A stretch of 64,000 nucleotides of DNA from Metridium senile (GCA_949775045.1 OX459105.1:7743240-7807239), one strand, 5' to 3'; shown: positions 11,131-23,212, counted from the first letter of the stretch. Program-made: numbers and translations. Notes: generated by a model not told the origin, from the sequence alone.

Positions 11131-11943
11131 TTTTTTTTTTCAACAACTTTATTGAGTGATAACTACTACGTACAAGTTAAAAGAAAGTTTACAACACGAA
11201 ACATTTGGATCACCCAAAGGGGAAAGCGCGAACGGGACTCTAAGTCCCATGCAAGGCGTCTCCCGCCTTAAATAATACAGAAAATAACAGAAAATTACGT
11301 GTAAAGTGAAAAGCTAATTATTGTTTAAAAGAACTAGCTAAATTATGAATAAAAATATAATAACAATATGTCACAAAATCATTTGTGACAAGGACACTGG
11401 CGAACCAGTGACCAAGTGCAGTTTGAGTCAACATCGAATATGTCATCTAACAGAGAGAAGTAAGTAATTCTTAAATGTGATTTAAATTGAGAAAGGCTAG
11501 AGAAGACACTAGGAGGTGCTGTTTTACAGATGGAGTTCCAGAGGTGGACTATTCGATTAAAATATGAACATTTAAATGGACTAGATTTACACAATGGAGT
11601 TTCAAGAACCAGGCCGGGATTGTGACTAAGACGAGTACGTCCATGATTTACAAATTTAACAAAGTTGAGAACATTAAGATCTGTCTGACCATACAATGAC
11701 TTATAAAAAAATGTTAAGTCCTTAATTTCTCTGTCATAGCAGAGAGGCAGCAAATTAAGTGTTTTCAGTCGGTCTTTGTAGGACATCTCCCCAACCCTTG
11801 CCCTAAGAATCCATCTGGTGGCTCGTCGCTGGACTCTTTCAATTTGACTTTTAAGCTTGGATTCTTTGGGTGACCACACTTCAGAGGCAGAGACAAGCTG
11901 TGATTTCACGTGCGCCAGGTAAAGGGTTCTTCTAGATCTTTAA
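11131..11943 (-). mobile_element. 5'-truncated LINE 3' end with poly(A) tail
   Basis: From about 11943 to a stop at 11379 an intact frame encodes the C-terminal region of a non-LTR reverse transcriptase: YLAHVKSQLV.ASEVWSP, QIERVQRRATRWIL, YKDRLKTLNLLPL, RE.KDL.FFYKSLYG. This matches the thumb and tail of jockey/CR1/L2-type elements. The 3' UTR (11378-11142) ends CTCAATAAAG then an A-rich tail (11131-11141), consistent with target-primed insertion of a truncated copy. The YADD catalytic motif is outside the retained part. No certain target duplication was found. Confidence 0.8.
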
Positions 11944-12180
11944 TATGTCAGTTAAATGTGAATATGTAAAGCGATTTCGGATTCTAATACATAAAAGACC
12001 AACTTCAAAGAGTTTTTCTAATTTTTTTTCCCGGAATCGACGGAATCAACGGAATCACGTTTAAAACAATAAGCAATTATTGGATGAGGTTGAGTATCAG
12101 GCCCTTGGGTAAAAGAGACAATAACAAGCAAATCTCGCTGCCATTTTCACATCAACTCCCTGAGAACGGAGAGAGCCTGG

Positions 12181-12229
12181 GAACTTGACAGTGATAACTA
12201 CAGACAATGCAATTATCACTGTCAAGTTC
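12181..12229. repeat. Perfect 17-bp stem hairpin
   Basis: GAACTTGACAGTGATAA and its exact inverse flank a 15-nt loop (CTACAGACAATGCAA). Nearby 12093 and 12317 carry GAGTATCAGGCCCTTGGG, the end of the small element seen complete at 25137. Confidence 0.6.
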
Positions 12230-12539
12230 ACATGCTATTCAGATTTAGCCGTGTGCTCTCAGCCAATCAGATTCAATGTAGTTAGTAAAATGTATAATAA
12301 TAACATTTATTAGATATACTCCTAACCTGAGTATCAGGCCCTTGGGGAGGGGGCGGGGAGGGACTGGGGGAGAGGAAACCCAGTATTTTTTTAAATACAT
12401 CACAATAACTACAGACAAAGTTTAGGAACATTTTATTGCAAAAAAAAAAAAAATGAAAAAAATCCACTGAATACAAGTGATTTGCTTGGGCTGCCTGTGT
12501 CCTAGCTAGTGCTCAGTCTCTCGCGGCAATGGATTCCAA

Positions 12540-13280
12540 GATGGCGACGATTTGTTTACAAGCTCGCGAATATGCTACAAAAAGAAGTGAAATCGACAAT
12601 TTGAGCTCCAGTACATGTCAATACTACACTTCCGGAAAGCAAATATTAGCTATAAACTGAATTGGATTCATTTTACACCTGAAATGGACTACATATGACG
12701 CTCTGAACTCATCTGGACCATTTTGCCTTATTTCAGGTAATTTCGACATATTTGAGCATCTCTGTCATCTTTCAAACTGTATGGCCCAAAACTATTACTT
12801 TTGATTCTGATACAGTGGAACAAGGAGGGTTTGATTTTGGGTTTGAGTTTCTCTCAGCATCGCGTAACTTGTGTATTTTTTGGCGGGTCAAAAAAACCTT
12901 TTTTCGTATCAACGATTTAGAGTGTGCACAACTTCTAACGGCTACAGATAGCGTATGGAAGTATTAAGTATATCTTGATTTGTACAAGTACTATACGGTA
13001 TTAACTCCCCACAGAAGAAATTCGAAGAGAATACGTTTCATTTTAAGTGTTCTAGGAGGTCGTAAACTTCGGTAAAATTACAAGGGTAAAAACTGTGATT
13101 TCTGGGGGGAGGGGTAGGGGTAGTCGTATTTCTAGAATGAGAAGGGTTGACAAGCTAAGTCTGTCATATTTTATACATGTTTACCACCCAACCTATGTAT
13201 GATGTTAGTATGAATTGATTCGGCCAACCCCCATCTTTACAGGTCTTTTGATTTTGCATGGTTTTCTCAGACAATGACTC
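12540..13280. other. Unclassified DNA
   Basis: No convincing exon was found; the 71-residue frame at 12752 has no supporting splice signals. A G-rich run lies at 13105-13120. Confidence 0.35.
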
Positions 13281-13284
13281 TTAA

Positions 13285-13928
13285 GGACATTCCGTAGTTT
13301 TGCATTGCGCACGCTCTACTGCGCACAATTTTGACCAGCGAGAGCGCGCGCTACAGCTCGCGCACCTTGCGCGCGCTATGTCGGTATTACTAAAAGATCA
13401 CAATTCGTACATTCAAAGTGCCATAGCGCCAAAACGAATACGGTGACCTATCTTTTTTATGGTGTTAAACTAATGGTATACAGGTTTGCAAACACATATC
13501 CGAGTTTGAATAAATATTTATGTCCAGATTTCGAGATATTTCAAAATTGTGGTAATATTCTGTCATCCAGGTGTTCGAGATCAATACGCTCGTGTATTGC
13601 ATTATCGCTATTTTCTTTTAACAAGTCCACTTTACTATCCAAGTATTGTGTGTGAATGAAGACTTGGGATGCTAAGATGTAATTAAACCTAATATTTCAA
13701 TACTAATATCAAAAAAGAGTGCCATTAATCGCCTTTTCTTCTCATTTTATACATCGAAATATTACTCTCGCGCGCCGTCAAAATGAGTAACTTTGACGTG
13801 ATCTAGTGCCAAAACCAACACGGTGACCCCCCTTTTTTATTTCATTTTTGAAATGCCCATGTCTTAAAGTATAACTGTACAAAGTTTCAATAAAAAGTTA
13901 TGTCAAAATCTATTACTACGGAATGTCC
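13285..13928. mobile_element. TTAA-flanked DNA transposon, GGACATTCCGTAGT family (644 bp)
   Basis: The TIR GGACATTCCGTAGT has its inverse at 13915-13928; TTAA at 13281-13284 and 13929-13932. GC-rich GCGCGC blocks lie near the left end. Two direct internal copies of a CGGTGACC...TTTTTTA block occur at about 13440 and 13818. No coding frame. Confidence 0.85.
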
Positions 13929-14009
13929 TTAAGTTCTAATTAGAACTTGCCTTGCTTTAATCTGTTCGTGGATCCTAAACTATCGTTCTAAAATTTCCAA
14001 TCGTTCACG

Positions 14010-14450
14010 ATCGTTCACGCCACTATGGGCGCCATTTTTAAAGCACAGGTAGCCCAATGATAACACAGGAAACCCAATACTAAAATATAGGTATTATAAT
14101 GAATAAGAAAGTTGACTTAACTTTACTGATGTTTCGAGCTGTAGCCCTTTGTCGGAGTATATCGCTTATATCAAACACCGACGCAGCCTATACTATCTTA
14201 CTTGCTAGTTTCCATCAATACTAAAAGAGTCATTACTAATAAAAATTACAAAACCAATTGGTTGCATTTGTGATCAACTCACTGAAGTGAGCTTACGTTT
14301 ATTTACCTACAGTTTACAAACAGAAGTCTCCATGTTATGTTCGCACCACGAGGCCTTGCCACAGAACTGAAATACAAAAAAGCTGGGTTTCCTGTGTTGT
14401 CATTAGGCTACCTGTGCTTTAAAAATGGCGCCCAAAGTGGCGTGAACGAT
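14010..14450. mobile_element. Foldback element enclosing a Penelope-like fragment
   Basis: 69-bp inverted arms (14010-14078 and 14382-14450) begin ATCGTTCACGCCAC and contain GGCGCCATTTTTAAAGCACA. Each arm carries two copies of the CACAGGNAGCCCAA-type motif. The loop holds, at 14113-14160 on the minus strand, the hammerhead-type motif (CCGACAAAGGGC...GCTCGAAACATC) and at 14171-14215 the CAAACACCGACGCAGCC block. Confidence 0.7.
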
Positions 14451-14599
14451 TATACCATGCACAATATAAGGTTAAATGATAATAGCCTTTTCATGGTGAA
14501 CGTTTCACATGTTCACAAAAATTAATTCAGTATTTTTTGTTATATTTTGTTATAATCAATAAAAGTGACAATTTTGGGTTCAGACAGTGATATTACATG

Positions 14600-15139
14600 A
14601 GTGATTACAAGGATTCACGCAATGATCACAAGGGTTCACAATGATCACAATTAAGGGTCCACAATGATCACAAGGGTTCACAATGATCACAAGGTTTCAC
14701 AATGATCACAAGGGTTCACAATGATCACAAGGGTTCATAATGATCACAATGATCACAAGGGTTCACAATGATCACAAGGGTTCACAATGATCACAATGAT
14801 CATAAGGGTTCACAATGATCACAAGGGTTCACAATGATGACAAGGGTTCACAATGATCACAAGGGTTCACAAGGGTTCACAATGATCACAAGGGTTCACA
14901 ATGATCACAAGGGTTCACAATGGTCACAAGGGTTCACAATGATCACAAGGGTGCACAATGATCACAAGGTTTCACAATGATCACAAGGGTTCACAATGAT
15001 CACAAGGGTTCACAATGGTCACAAGGTTTCACAATGATCACAAGGGTTCACAATGATCACAAGGGTTCACAATGATCACAAGGGTTCACAATGATCACAA
15101 TGGTTCACAATGATCACAAGAGTTCACAATGATCACAAG
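14600..15139. repeat. 19-bp satellite, ACAATGATCACAAGGGTTC
   Basis: About 28 head-to-tail units with single-base variants and a few partial units (for example AATGATCACAATGATCAC). Each unit contains the palindrome TGATCA. Confidence 0.95.
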
Positions 15140-15437
15140 TACAAGTACTAAGACCTGGGGGGTTACCCTATCCCAGACCTAGAATTTTGATTTCACATAC
15201 CCTACCCCATAGTAAACCTAAAAATTGTACATCCTATCCGACTAAAAAAAAACACAAAAAGCGATTATATTTGCCAATTGTTTAATTGAATTTAAATCGT
15301 TTTTTTTTGTGCCAGCAGAAAACGTAGGCTAGCAGGCTAAAACAACAGACAAAATGTTGAAAAGATACCCTATTCCAGACAAAAACCTTACCCTACCCCA
15401 GAAAAATTGTAAAATATGTTGCTTTCATGCTCTCACC
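15140..15437. other. Unclassified DNA beside the satellite
   Basis: Contains two similar CCCTA-rich blocks (ACCCTATCCCAGAC at about 15165 and ACCCTATTCCAGAC at about 15367) suggesting a local duplication. No gene seen. Confidence 0.4.
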
Positions 15438-15843
15438 ATTGCCGGATTTCAAACCGTTAGGGGCTGGGGCGAATTGCCCTATACTTTGCCAAACAAGATT
15501 TTATTTACATAATCAGAGAAACATTGTCTAGCTTTACAATGTCTTGAAGTTTGGTGTTGATTGGTTTAATATTGCATGAGATACAGCTATTGACGTTTGT
15601 AAAGAAATGTATGGGAAATGTCAAAAACCGGACAACTTGACTAACTTGTCCGGTTTTCCATACATTTCTTCATAAATTTTCAAGTTTTTGAATTGCTGTA
15701 TTTCACACAATATTAAACCAATCAACACCAAACTTCAGGATTTTGTAAAGCTTGACAAGGTTTCTCTGATTATGTAAATAAAATCTTGTTTGGCAAAGTA
15801 TAAGGCGATTCGCCCCAGCCCTCAAGGTTTGAAATCCGGCAAT
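15438..15843. mobile_element. Full-length foldback element (406 bp)
   Basis: Nearly the whole element is two inverted arms meeting at about 15640: ATTGCCGGATTTCAAACC...GGGGCTGGGGCGAAT at the left and the inverse at the right; the centre is CCGGACAACTTGACTAACTTGTCCGG. Transcribed, it would form one long hairpin. Confidence 0.85.
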
Positions 15844-16079
15844 GGATAATAAAAACACCTGTGGTTGGTTAGGAGGCCTGGCTGTTGATAAGCTACCACA
15901 GGAAGCCCAAGCTGAGAATTTATGTTATTAATTTTTTTAGAACATATTCTATGAGAGAACAACGAAAATCAAAAGGAAAAGCATCAAATGTAAGTAAAAT
16001 CGTTCATCACTGTTTGACAGGTTTTGCGTCCAATTTAAACCGGAAGTTATATAGCTATCAGAAGTTTATTATACTCTGA

Positions 16080-16850
16080 TATTTATATATGCATGCCTGC
16101 GAATTACATATCTAACTAGCTAATATTTGAGAGTTGATGAATATTTCTGTAATGTTTTTACTAGAGTAACAATTGGATTATCAAGGGTCATAATTGATTG
16201 ATTGTGTGCCAGTACAGGGCCTGAAAAATCATGTTTACAGCATTGCATATTAAATCATAATTTGGAAATTATTAAAAAAATGTTATCAAAAAATTGAGAG
16301 GTACAATTGTGGAAAGGAAAATAATGAATCCATGAAATTGCAAGTAATGCATAAATTAAAAGGTGATCAGTATACTAGGAAAAAAATGTTAAACGTACAC
16401 CAGCTCAATGTATTTAGAAAAATAGGAAAATTAAACTCCAATCGATCAATTTCACTGTGATGCTAGAATAATAGTTCCAAAACAAAATAATACTTAATTA
16501 TATAATCATATACAAGAAACATATATTTGAATGTTAATGTGGTTGTTGCTTAAATCTATCAATTGATGAACAAAACAGAGTACAACTGTTACAATGTTTT
16601 TGGCAGAAAAGAGATTTATTTCTAGCAACAATAAGTTATATAATAGACAGTGTGAATATACAACTAATAGAAATAAAACTCAGACCCATGCATGCACCTT
16701 TCGGGTGGCTGGATGGGAAATTAAACAGATCAAGAATATAGACTATAACTACAAAAGGAATGCCATGAAGGTATGATGGAAAGTGAATGCAAAGTTTTAA
16801 TAGGATACCAGCTTAATTAAGGCTCATGTGGTACGGTGTGCACATACAGT
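16080..16850. other. AT-rich DNA, nothing recognised
   Basis: No exon, TIR or tandem period seen. Confidence 0.4.
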
Positions 16851-16855
16851 GTATA

Positions 16856-17348
16856 CACCTATTTCAATTAACGTTGTCCATCTGGAATGGTTGATCTGAG
16901 ACCGATAGGAATTGTGTGAGCTCGTTAAACTGCAAATGCACTATTATAATCAAGCTTGAATATTAATGTTTACTTCTGAAATACTGTTATCTGTAATTCA
17001 GCACCATTCAAGTGTGATTAAAACAATGCATTTGGAATTTAACGAGCTCCCACAATTCCTATCGGTCTCAGATCAACCATTCCAGATGGACAACGTTAAT
17101 TGAAATAGGTGTACACCTATTTGGTGGTCGATCTGAGACCGATAGGAATTGTGGGAGCTCGTTAAACTGCAAATACACTATTATAATCACGCTTGAATAT
17201 TAATGTTTACTTTTCAAATACTGTTATCCATAATTCAGCACCATTCAAGTGTGATTAAAACAATGCATTTGGAATTTAACGAGCTCCCACAATTCCTATC
17301 GGTCTCAGATCAACCATTCCAGATGGACAACGTTAATTGAAATAGGTA
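16856..17348. mobile_element. Two tandem CACCTATTT-ended foldback MITEs
   Basis: Element 1 (16856-17111) and element 2 (17114-17348) share one TA at 17112-17113. Each is mostly an inverted repeat with arms containing GATCTGAGACCGATAGGAAT and GAGCTCGTTAAACTGCAAAT. The outer TA pairs are 16854-16855 and 17349-17350. The TIR CACCTATTTCAA...CGTTGTC is shared with the element at 29266. Confidence 0.85.
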
Positions 17349-17402
17349 TATCAACAAAAGTTTTAAGACATATGTACACAAAGGAAAATTCAAACATTGA
17401 AC

Positions 17403-20349
17403 TTAATTATAATAGACTCTGCATGTTGGGCAATACCTGAAAAGACACAAGATTTTTATTGTTAGATTCTTTATGAATGATTTTTCTAGTTGATACCTAA
17501 TAGGCTTGATAAATAAAACTAACAAAAATATCATAATTAATGTGTCAGTCACACAAATTTCAAATAAATTGATGTTGTTGATAGTGAAGACAGTGAAATA
17601 ATTATTTTGCTTACCAAGGATCCTCTTTTGGCACACCGTTCAACTTTAAACAAGATAAGTGGAAGAACTTGTTACCCGGACACTGCACAAAATTAAAACA
17701 AGGAATTTCAGTTAATATTTAAGAGAAAAAAAAAACTGTGTTTTTTTTTTTGATTTTAATAATAGAATGAAAATGTGAATACTGTAAATCCTCTATTAAG
17801 CCCCCCTCTCTAATTCATGGAAAGAAATTAATTAAGCCCCTCTCTTTATCAAACTAAGCATTGTATCAGATAGTAAGATTTTCAACCCAAGAAAATATTT
17901 TATTATTAAAATATTAAATATTAAAATTGTATATTTTGTGGGGGTACCTCCCCCCTCCCTTGCTTCCACCGGCCCTGCAATGCTCTCAACAATGTAACAC
18001 AATGATCGCTTCTGTTCCTCATGTGTTTGTCCGCAGGGAAATTGGAAAAGGAGAAAATATAGATATTTCATGTACATACGTATAATTATATGATATTATA
18101 AGATTGATTATATGATAAATACTCATCCTTTTATCATGCATTTTTTTTTTCTTTTCGCACTATACTCCTAAAAGCTATAACAACTTTATGATAATATGTA
18201 ACTAAATTTGAAATTATTCAAAAGTGGACCTCAAGAAAAATAAATTGCAAATATATTTATTTCATATTTACTTTGTTATACTTTCGTTTCTTGTTTTCAC
18301 AAAGAATCATTTCTCTTTCTTCCCTTTGTGATCTCTCCTTATTAAGTAATTGACATATATTCAGTTAGTTATTTGATAAATTTGATGATACAATTTCTAT
18401 ATCCAAGAAACAGTTTCGATTTAACTTGTCCATAAACTAAATTCACATTTTTTAATTTTCTTACCTTTTTACATACTAGACAGTATTGGTATGAACCATC
18501 CACATGTACAACATCTAGAGGTAAGAAAAAAACCCTTTCAGATATAGATAATAAAACTATTATGTGTTGAAGAGATGAACACAAAGAAGTTGCATGCATA
18601 TGATAAAAAATTTTGTAATAGCTGTATTTTGAAACGTTTTCATTTACATTTATTATTATATGCACTGATAAATATCTTGAAACCCTCTAATCATTGGTGA
18701 TAAGATGACATATATTTTGTTTTTTTCTACTTACAAGTTTAATTTCTCATATGTTGTGTTTTTCGACTAGTTATGGTGAATACAAAAAAAAGCCTACACT
18801 GTACTTAATTCAGTTTTACATGGGCTGATAGCCAACAAAGTATATTGAAAGCTATACTACAATGAGGTAGAGTGGATTCACCTATTTTTTATTGTGTACA
18901 TATATATAACTACTGGATCATTAGAAATATATTATGACATAATATTGTATCTTCATCCCAGATTATATAATTAATGAAAATAGATTTCTTGCCTTTGCTT
19001 CTTTTCTTTTTCTTGACGAAATTGTATTAACAACATCATTTTGTTGAATGGAGCATGAGGTAACTGAAATAAAATTTGTTTCTGGTGATTTCATGTATTA
19101 ATTGTATATACAAGTCAAGTGAATTAACCAGGATTTGACTAACAAAACAAATCGATCTTCAAGTTGTTTACTAGTAGTTTTCAAATAACCCCACTTCCCA
19201 TTTTCATTTAGTGCATTGATGTCTTTTTGATGACTATTTAGATTTTTAAAATTCACATTCATACATTCTTATTCTGACCATAGTTTGAATGTTTGATTAG
19301 AGTGATTATAAACAATTTGCAAAAACATTCTTTTTGCAATTTATTTGAAATCGCTCTTATCAAACATCATACTTATGCTGCCATAGCAACACCAATTTGA
19401 ATTGAAATTGACATCAATCAAAACTTACATCTTTGCTTTGTATCTGGTGCAAAAGACATCTTCATCAGACCAGGGAATGTTGATCAAAGTGCTGCATGAA
19501 AATGGGATGTGTGGTCTTTAAAAAAAACTACTGGGAAACACCTTACTTTGTGATCCTTGTTTAAAGAAATCCTTACCAGTCAAGTTAAAATATTTGTATT
19601 ACAATGGAAATTTGTCCTCCTAAAGCCATTTTTGTACTGAACTAAACCTTTTCTTTTAGGTTAGTTTTCATTTGGTGGATCTCAAGATGCTGGATCACAA
19701 TGAATGCATACAATGACAACCTACCAGGGCAATGAAGATCCACATGTATCTGTGTTTGTTCTGTTTGAATAGATGAAGATGTACTTTAGACTCAATTATT
19801 GGCACTATAAGTACGTTGTCAATAAACATTATCACATAATAGCTATGATTGTAATCATACCAGGTGTGGTAATCGACGCTGATGAACCTGATGTTGTAGA
19901 ATCATTCAATAGTGGGGCCTGTTCTATAGGAAAAGGATAAACAGATTATACCATATAAGTACGTTGTCAATAAACACTATCATATAATAGCTATGATTGT
20001 AATCATACCAGGTGTGGTAATCGACGCTGATGAACCTGATGATGTTGAATCATCCAACAGTGAGGCGTGTTCTATAGGAAAAGGAAAAACAGATTATTGG
20101 CACTATAAGTACGTTGTCAATAAACATTATCATATAACAGCTATGATTGTAATCATACCAGGTGTGGTAATCGACGCTGATGAACCTGATGATGTTGAAT
20201 CATCCAACAGTGAGGCGTGTTCTATAGGAAAAGGAAAAACAGATTATTGGCACTATAAGTACGTTGTCAATAAACATTATCACATAATAGCTATGATTGT
20301 AATCATACCAGGTGTGGTAATCGACGCTGATGAACCTGATGATGTTTAA
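17403..20349 (-). CDS. PHD-finger gene, 3' part, multi-exon
   Basis: Exons by splice signals and open frame: tandem exons (20221-20159, 20071-20009, 19923-19861, acceptor TTTTCCTATAG, donor GTATGA); 19749-19725; 19491-19429 (LINIPWSDEDVFCTRYKAK, donor GTAAGT); 19233-19129 (KDINALNENGKWGYLKTT); 19063-18993 (possible GC donor); 18514-18465 (VDGSYQYCLVCKK, donor GTAAGA); 17682-17615 (CPGNKFFHLSCLKLNGVPK); 17436-17403 (YCPTCRVYYN, stop). The last two join in phase through a split Trp. YCxxC, CPGNxFFHxxC and WYCPTC are the C4HC3 pattern of a PHD finger, a histone-tail reader. The exon with the third zinc ligand was not found, and the junctions around 19063 and 18514 are not phase-resolved. No start was found; the gene should extend above 20350. 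The plus-strand 118-residue frame here is the antisense of this array. Confidence 0.65.
17700..18464. other. Presumed intron of the PHD gene
   Basis: AT-rich. A minus-strand MILCENKKRK frame at about 18330 would suit the missing PHD zinc-ligand segment, but its splice phases do not fit, so it was not included. 18530-18990 likewise holds only a weak exon candidate at about 18740-18770. Confidence 0.4.
19861..20349 (-). repeat. 150-bp tandem array carrying a duplicated 63-nt exon
   Basis: Units start at about 19845, 19993, 20143 and 20293 (spacing 148, 150, 150). Each holds a 63-nt exon and an 87-nt intron on the minus strand. The exon is 21 codons with equal entry and exit phase, so extra copies keep the frame (HASLLDDSTSSGSSASITTP in the young copies). 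The 19861-19923 copy is more diverged (QAPLLNDSTTSGSSAS); the 20309-20349 copy lacks its acceptor half. Confidence 0.85.
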
Positions 20350-20389
20350 TGTTCATTGTCAATGAATTCCCATAAGGAAATATTAAACA

Positions 20390-20625
20390 ATCACTTTCAA
20401 TTCTATTCAGAAGAACACTAACGAACTTGAATGCTAATGAACTTGATATGACATTAAACGAGTTTTTGTTGTTAACTTTCCATCGCATAACTATGTAGTA
20501 TAATGACTTAAAGCGCGGATACAGCAATGCAGAGGTTCTCGGTTCGAGTCCTGACATTGGTACTCAAAGACTTTTCTCCAAAAATCGCTATCTAGTAAAA
20601 ATTTCTAAGTCTAATGTTGCAATAA
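20390..20625 (+). mobile_element. tRNA-derived SINE-like repeat
   Basis: A perfect pol III B box GGTTCGAGTCC lies at 20541-20551 and a tRNA-like A-box region TAGTATAATGACTTA at about 20496. The preceding GAACTTGA..TGACATTAAAC and following AAGACTTTT.TCC blocks recur at 38298-38790 and, inverted, at 47378-47455. Confidence 0.6.
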
Positions 20626-20789
20626 ATAATAAATGCAAAGGTTATAACTAGATATAGACCCGGGTTTATATCTAGATATAACCCTTGAATTGGTATAATG
20701 AGGGGTTTATATCGGAGATACATCCCTATGAATAACAAAGAAAACCGTGTCAAGTGTGAAATAAATGCAATTTAAGCAGTGTTAAACTC

Positions 20790-21180
20790 TCGGCGATGTA
20801 GCAACTCGGCTCCTATGGATTGCGTGACTACTGTGTTGCTGGTCAGCGGTCGCTGTTTGTGTGCGGGGTTACCCCCCGAGTTGTGCAGGGCTGCACGTTG
20901 GCCGCTCAGATATTGTTGATCTTCGCTGTGTTAGCTTGTTTTGCTGCTCCCACCCACCTCTCCCTGGTAAGTATAGGTAAGTATAACAATCTCCACTGAC
21001 TTTGTCAGTGTGACGGGTGCCGTGGATGGTGGTTACCATGGTTACTGCCTAGTCGCCAGGGACAGTTGCGTCTTTGTTTAGCGGCTGAAGGCACCCACGC
21101 CCATCCTCATCATTGGCGATGAGTTTAATATCAAACACCGACGCAGACTATACTAGCTTACTCGCTAGTTTCCATTTATT
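20790..21180 (+). mobile_element. GC-rich block ending in the Penelope-associated motif
   Basis: Markedly GC-richer than its surroundings (GTCAGCGGTCGCTGTTTGTG, TTACCCCCCGAG), ending in ATATCAAACACCGACGCAGA at 21129. That end matches 2935 and 14171. It is probably part of a retroelement; no protein frame was recognised. Confidence 0.4.
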
Positions 21181-21244
21181 AAATTATGTTAACTTTATGT
21201 ATGGTGATTATGATGTATTTCATTTTGATGAGTATTCTAAAGCC

Positions 21245-21430
21245 AAGCCGATTGACTGCGGACCGCGGTTACAATATGTTGTATATCTGTATTTCACTTC
21301 GGACCGCGGTTACACTTAGTTGTATATCTTTATTTTACTTCGGACTGCGGACCGCGGTTACATTTAGTTGTATATCTTTATTTCACTTCGGACTGCGGTT
21401 ACACCTAGTTGTATATCTGTATTTCACTGA
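21245..21430. repeat. 40-48-bp tandem repeat, four units
   Basis: Unit GGACCGCGGTTACA.TTAGTTGTATATCT.TATTTCACTTC with an optional GACTGC insertion. The overlapping 68- and 88-residue frames are by-products. Confidence 0.8.
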
Positions 21431-21537
21431 CTTCGGACTTAATTTATATTAGTATTCCGCCGTTCTCAAAAGACAACGGAGTACGGGTACAGCAATTTCC
21501 ATTGCGGCATGCCTTCAAAAATGTTGGGTATTCTTAA

Positions 21538-22584
21538 GGTTACTGTGAACCTTTAAGCCTAAAAATTTGGCTGATTTTTTTTTTATTTAAAGGTTATAAC
21601 ATTTCTAACATAAACTTTTGATTATTGAAACAAAAAAATCATAATGTTACATACTTCCAGAGATATTAAAATAAATTCGTTTTTATGGAAAACAAATTTA
21701 ACTCGAAAAGTGACATTATAATCCTATAATCCTATTATTGCTTGGTTCGTTCAGTTATGAGATATCACGTTGCGTTACTTTTCTAAATTCTTCATAATTT
21801 TTGATGTTTCTTGATTTACTTGCTTTACTATTTGATTTAATCTTATTTTTGTTCGACATGTTAACCACTTCGTGCCCTAAAAACGTATTTTATGAACATT
21901 TGTTATCTGATTTATAAAAACGTCCCGCAGAGTATTACCAAAACAAAACAGGAAACCACGATCTCTATTGGTTGATTTGTGACCTTTAAGTGACCTCGCT
22001 GACAGATAGATGAAGTGGGTGTCAATGTTTACAAAACCTTCAACTGAAAGCCCGATTTCTAGCTTTAAATTTTGCGCATACTAGTCAACTTTAAAAAGAT
22101 AACCTGCAAAAAATTACAGTCGGAAAATCTTCGAAATTAGCGCAAACACTACTCAACTCATCAAAATTAAAATCGTGTGAGCGTTTATCGGTTGATAGCG
22201 TGGTTTTTTATTTATGAAGTCGAATATTAACTAAACATTGAATATTTACGTTTCGTTACTTAACTCTAAATAACTTCTAAACTAAGTAAAATATTAAGAA
22301 ACGCTCACACGGTCTTGGAGATCAATATATGCCGACAAACAATATGCATTAAAGTTCCGCAAAAGACGGATAGTCTTTCCAGGTTATCCTTTTAAACGAA
22401 GACACCCGATTTCACTTAGAGTCTTTCTCACGCACTACAAATTAACTTTTTACAGAACAAAACTGCATAGACGTATTCTTTGTTTATTAAGCTTTAAAAT
22501 GATGTATAATGTCATAAAATATCATTTAACGCGACGCGAAAATAATTTTTTAAGAAAAGGTACCCGCGAAGGTTCACAGTAACC
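21538..22584. mobile_element. TTAA-flanked DNA transposon, inverted copy of 4640-5664
   Basis: 1047 bp, highly similar over its length to 4640-5664 in reverse. TTAA at 21534-21537; on the right TTTTAA follows the terminal GTAACC, so two extra T separate the element from a TTAA. Confidence 0.88.
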
Positions 22585-22859
22585 TTTTAAACTTGCTCCA
22601 ACAACTACAGTAAAGCATCACTTGTGTGATACCTCACTGACGTCACAACACTTAGTAGAGCCCGTTCCACTTTTGGCTCGGTTTTGATTTCGAGCAATTG
22701 AGTAAAAAATTGAGAAATTGCCAGAATATCTTTTTTACAATGTATATTTTCAGGGGAAAAAAGGAATTGGCCAGGGGTGATAAGGAATGTAATGACAACT
22801 TCTGAACACACACACAAAAAAACAACAAGAATCACGTGCTATACTTGTTGTGGTGTTAA

Positions 22860-23204
22860 GCCCGGCCTTTCACATGGCATCATAATCATAGTCATAATCA
22901 TAAGCACAGTCATAAGAAATGGAGACGTTTCCTTTTCTTATGATTATGACTATGATTATGACGTTATGTCGCAAGTGTGAACCTTATGATTATGACCTGA
23001 ACCTGAACCTCTCTGAACCTTAAAGCCTGGTTCACACGGCGTCATAATCATAACCATAACCACGTTTACGACTAAGATTGTACGGTTCACACGTGCGACA
23101 TAACGTCATAATCATAGTCATAATCATAAGAAAAGGAAACTTCTCCATTTCTTATGACTGTGCTTATGATTATGACTATGATTATGATGCCGTGTGAACC
23201 AGGC
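22860..23204. mobile_element. TTAA-flanked MITE with CATAATCATAGTCATAATC arms
   Basis: TIR GCC.GG.TTCACA.GGC.TCATAATC at both ends and TTAA at 22856-22859 and 23205-23208. The interior is a rearranged inverted duplication, so the DYDYDYD frame on the plus strand is meaningless. Confidence 0.75.
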
Positions 23205-23212
23205 TTAACTCG

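Noticed and set aside
18250..18345. Missing PHD exon (MILCENKKRK)
   Set aside because: Residues suit the motif, but no acceptor gives the required phase and the spacing to the next Cys would be unusual.
19993..20349. Plus-strand 118-residue repeat protein (MIVIIPGVVIDADEPDD...)
   Set aside because: The 150-bp period keeps any frame open; splice signals and composition support the minus strand instead.
20480..20560. Functional tRNA gene
   Set aside because: The B box is perfect, but no cloverleaf with paired acceptor stem could be drawn; the flanks recur as a SINE-like repeat.
22777..22980. Plus-strand frame ending DYDYDYD
   Set aside because: Produced by CATAATCATAGTCATAATC repeats in a MITE arm.
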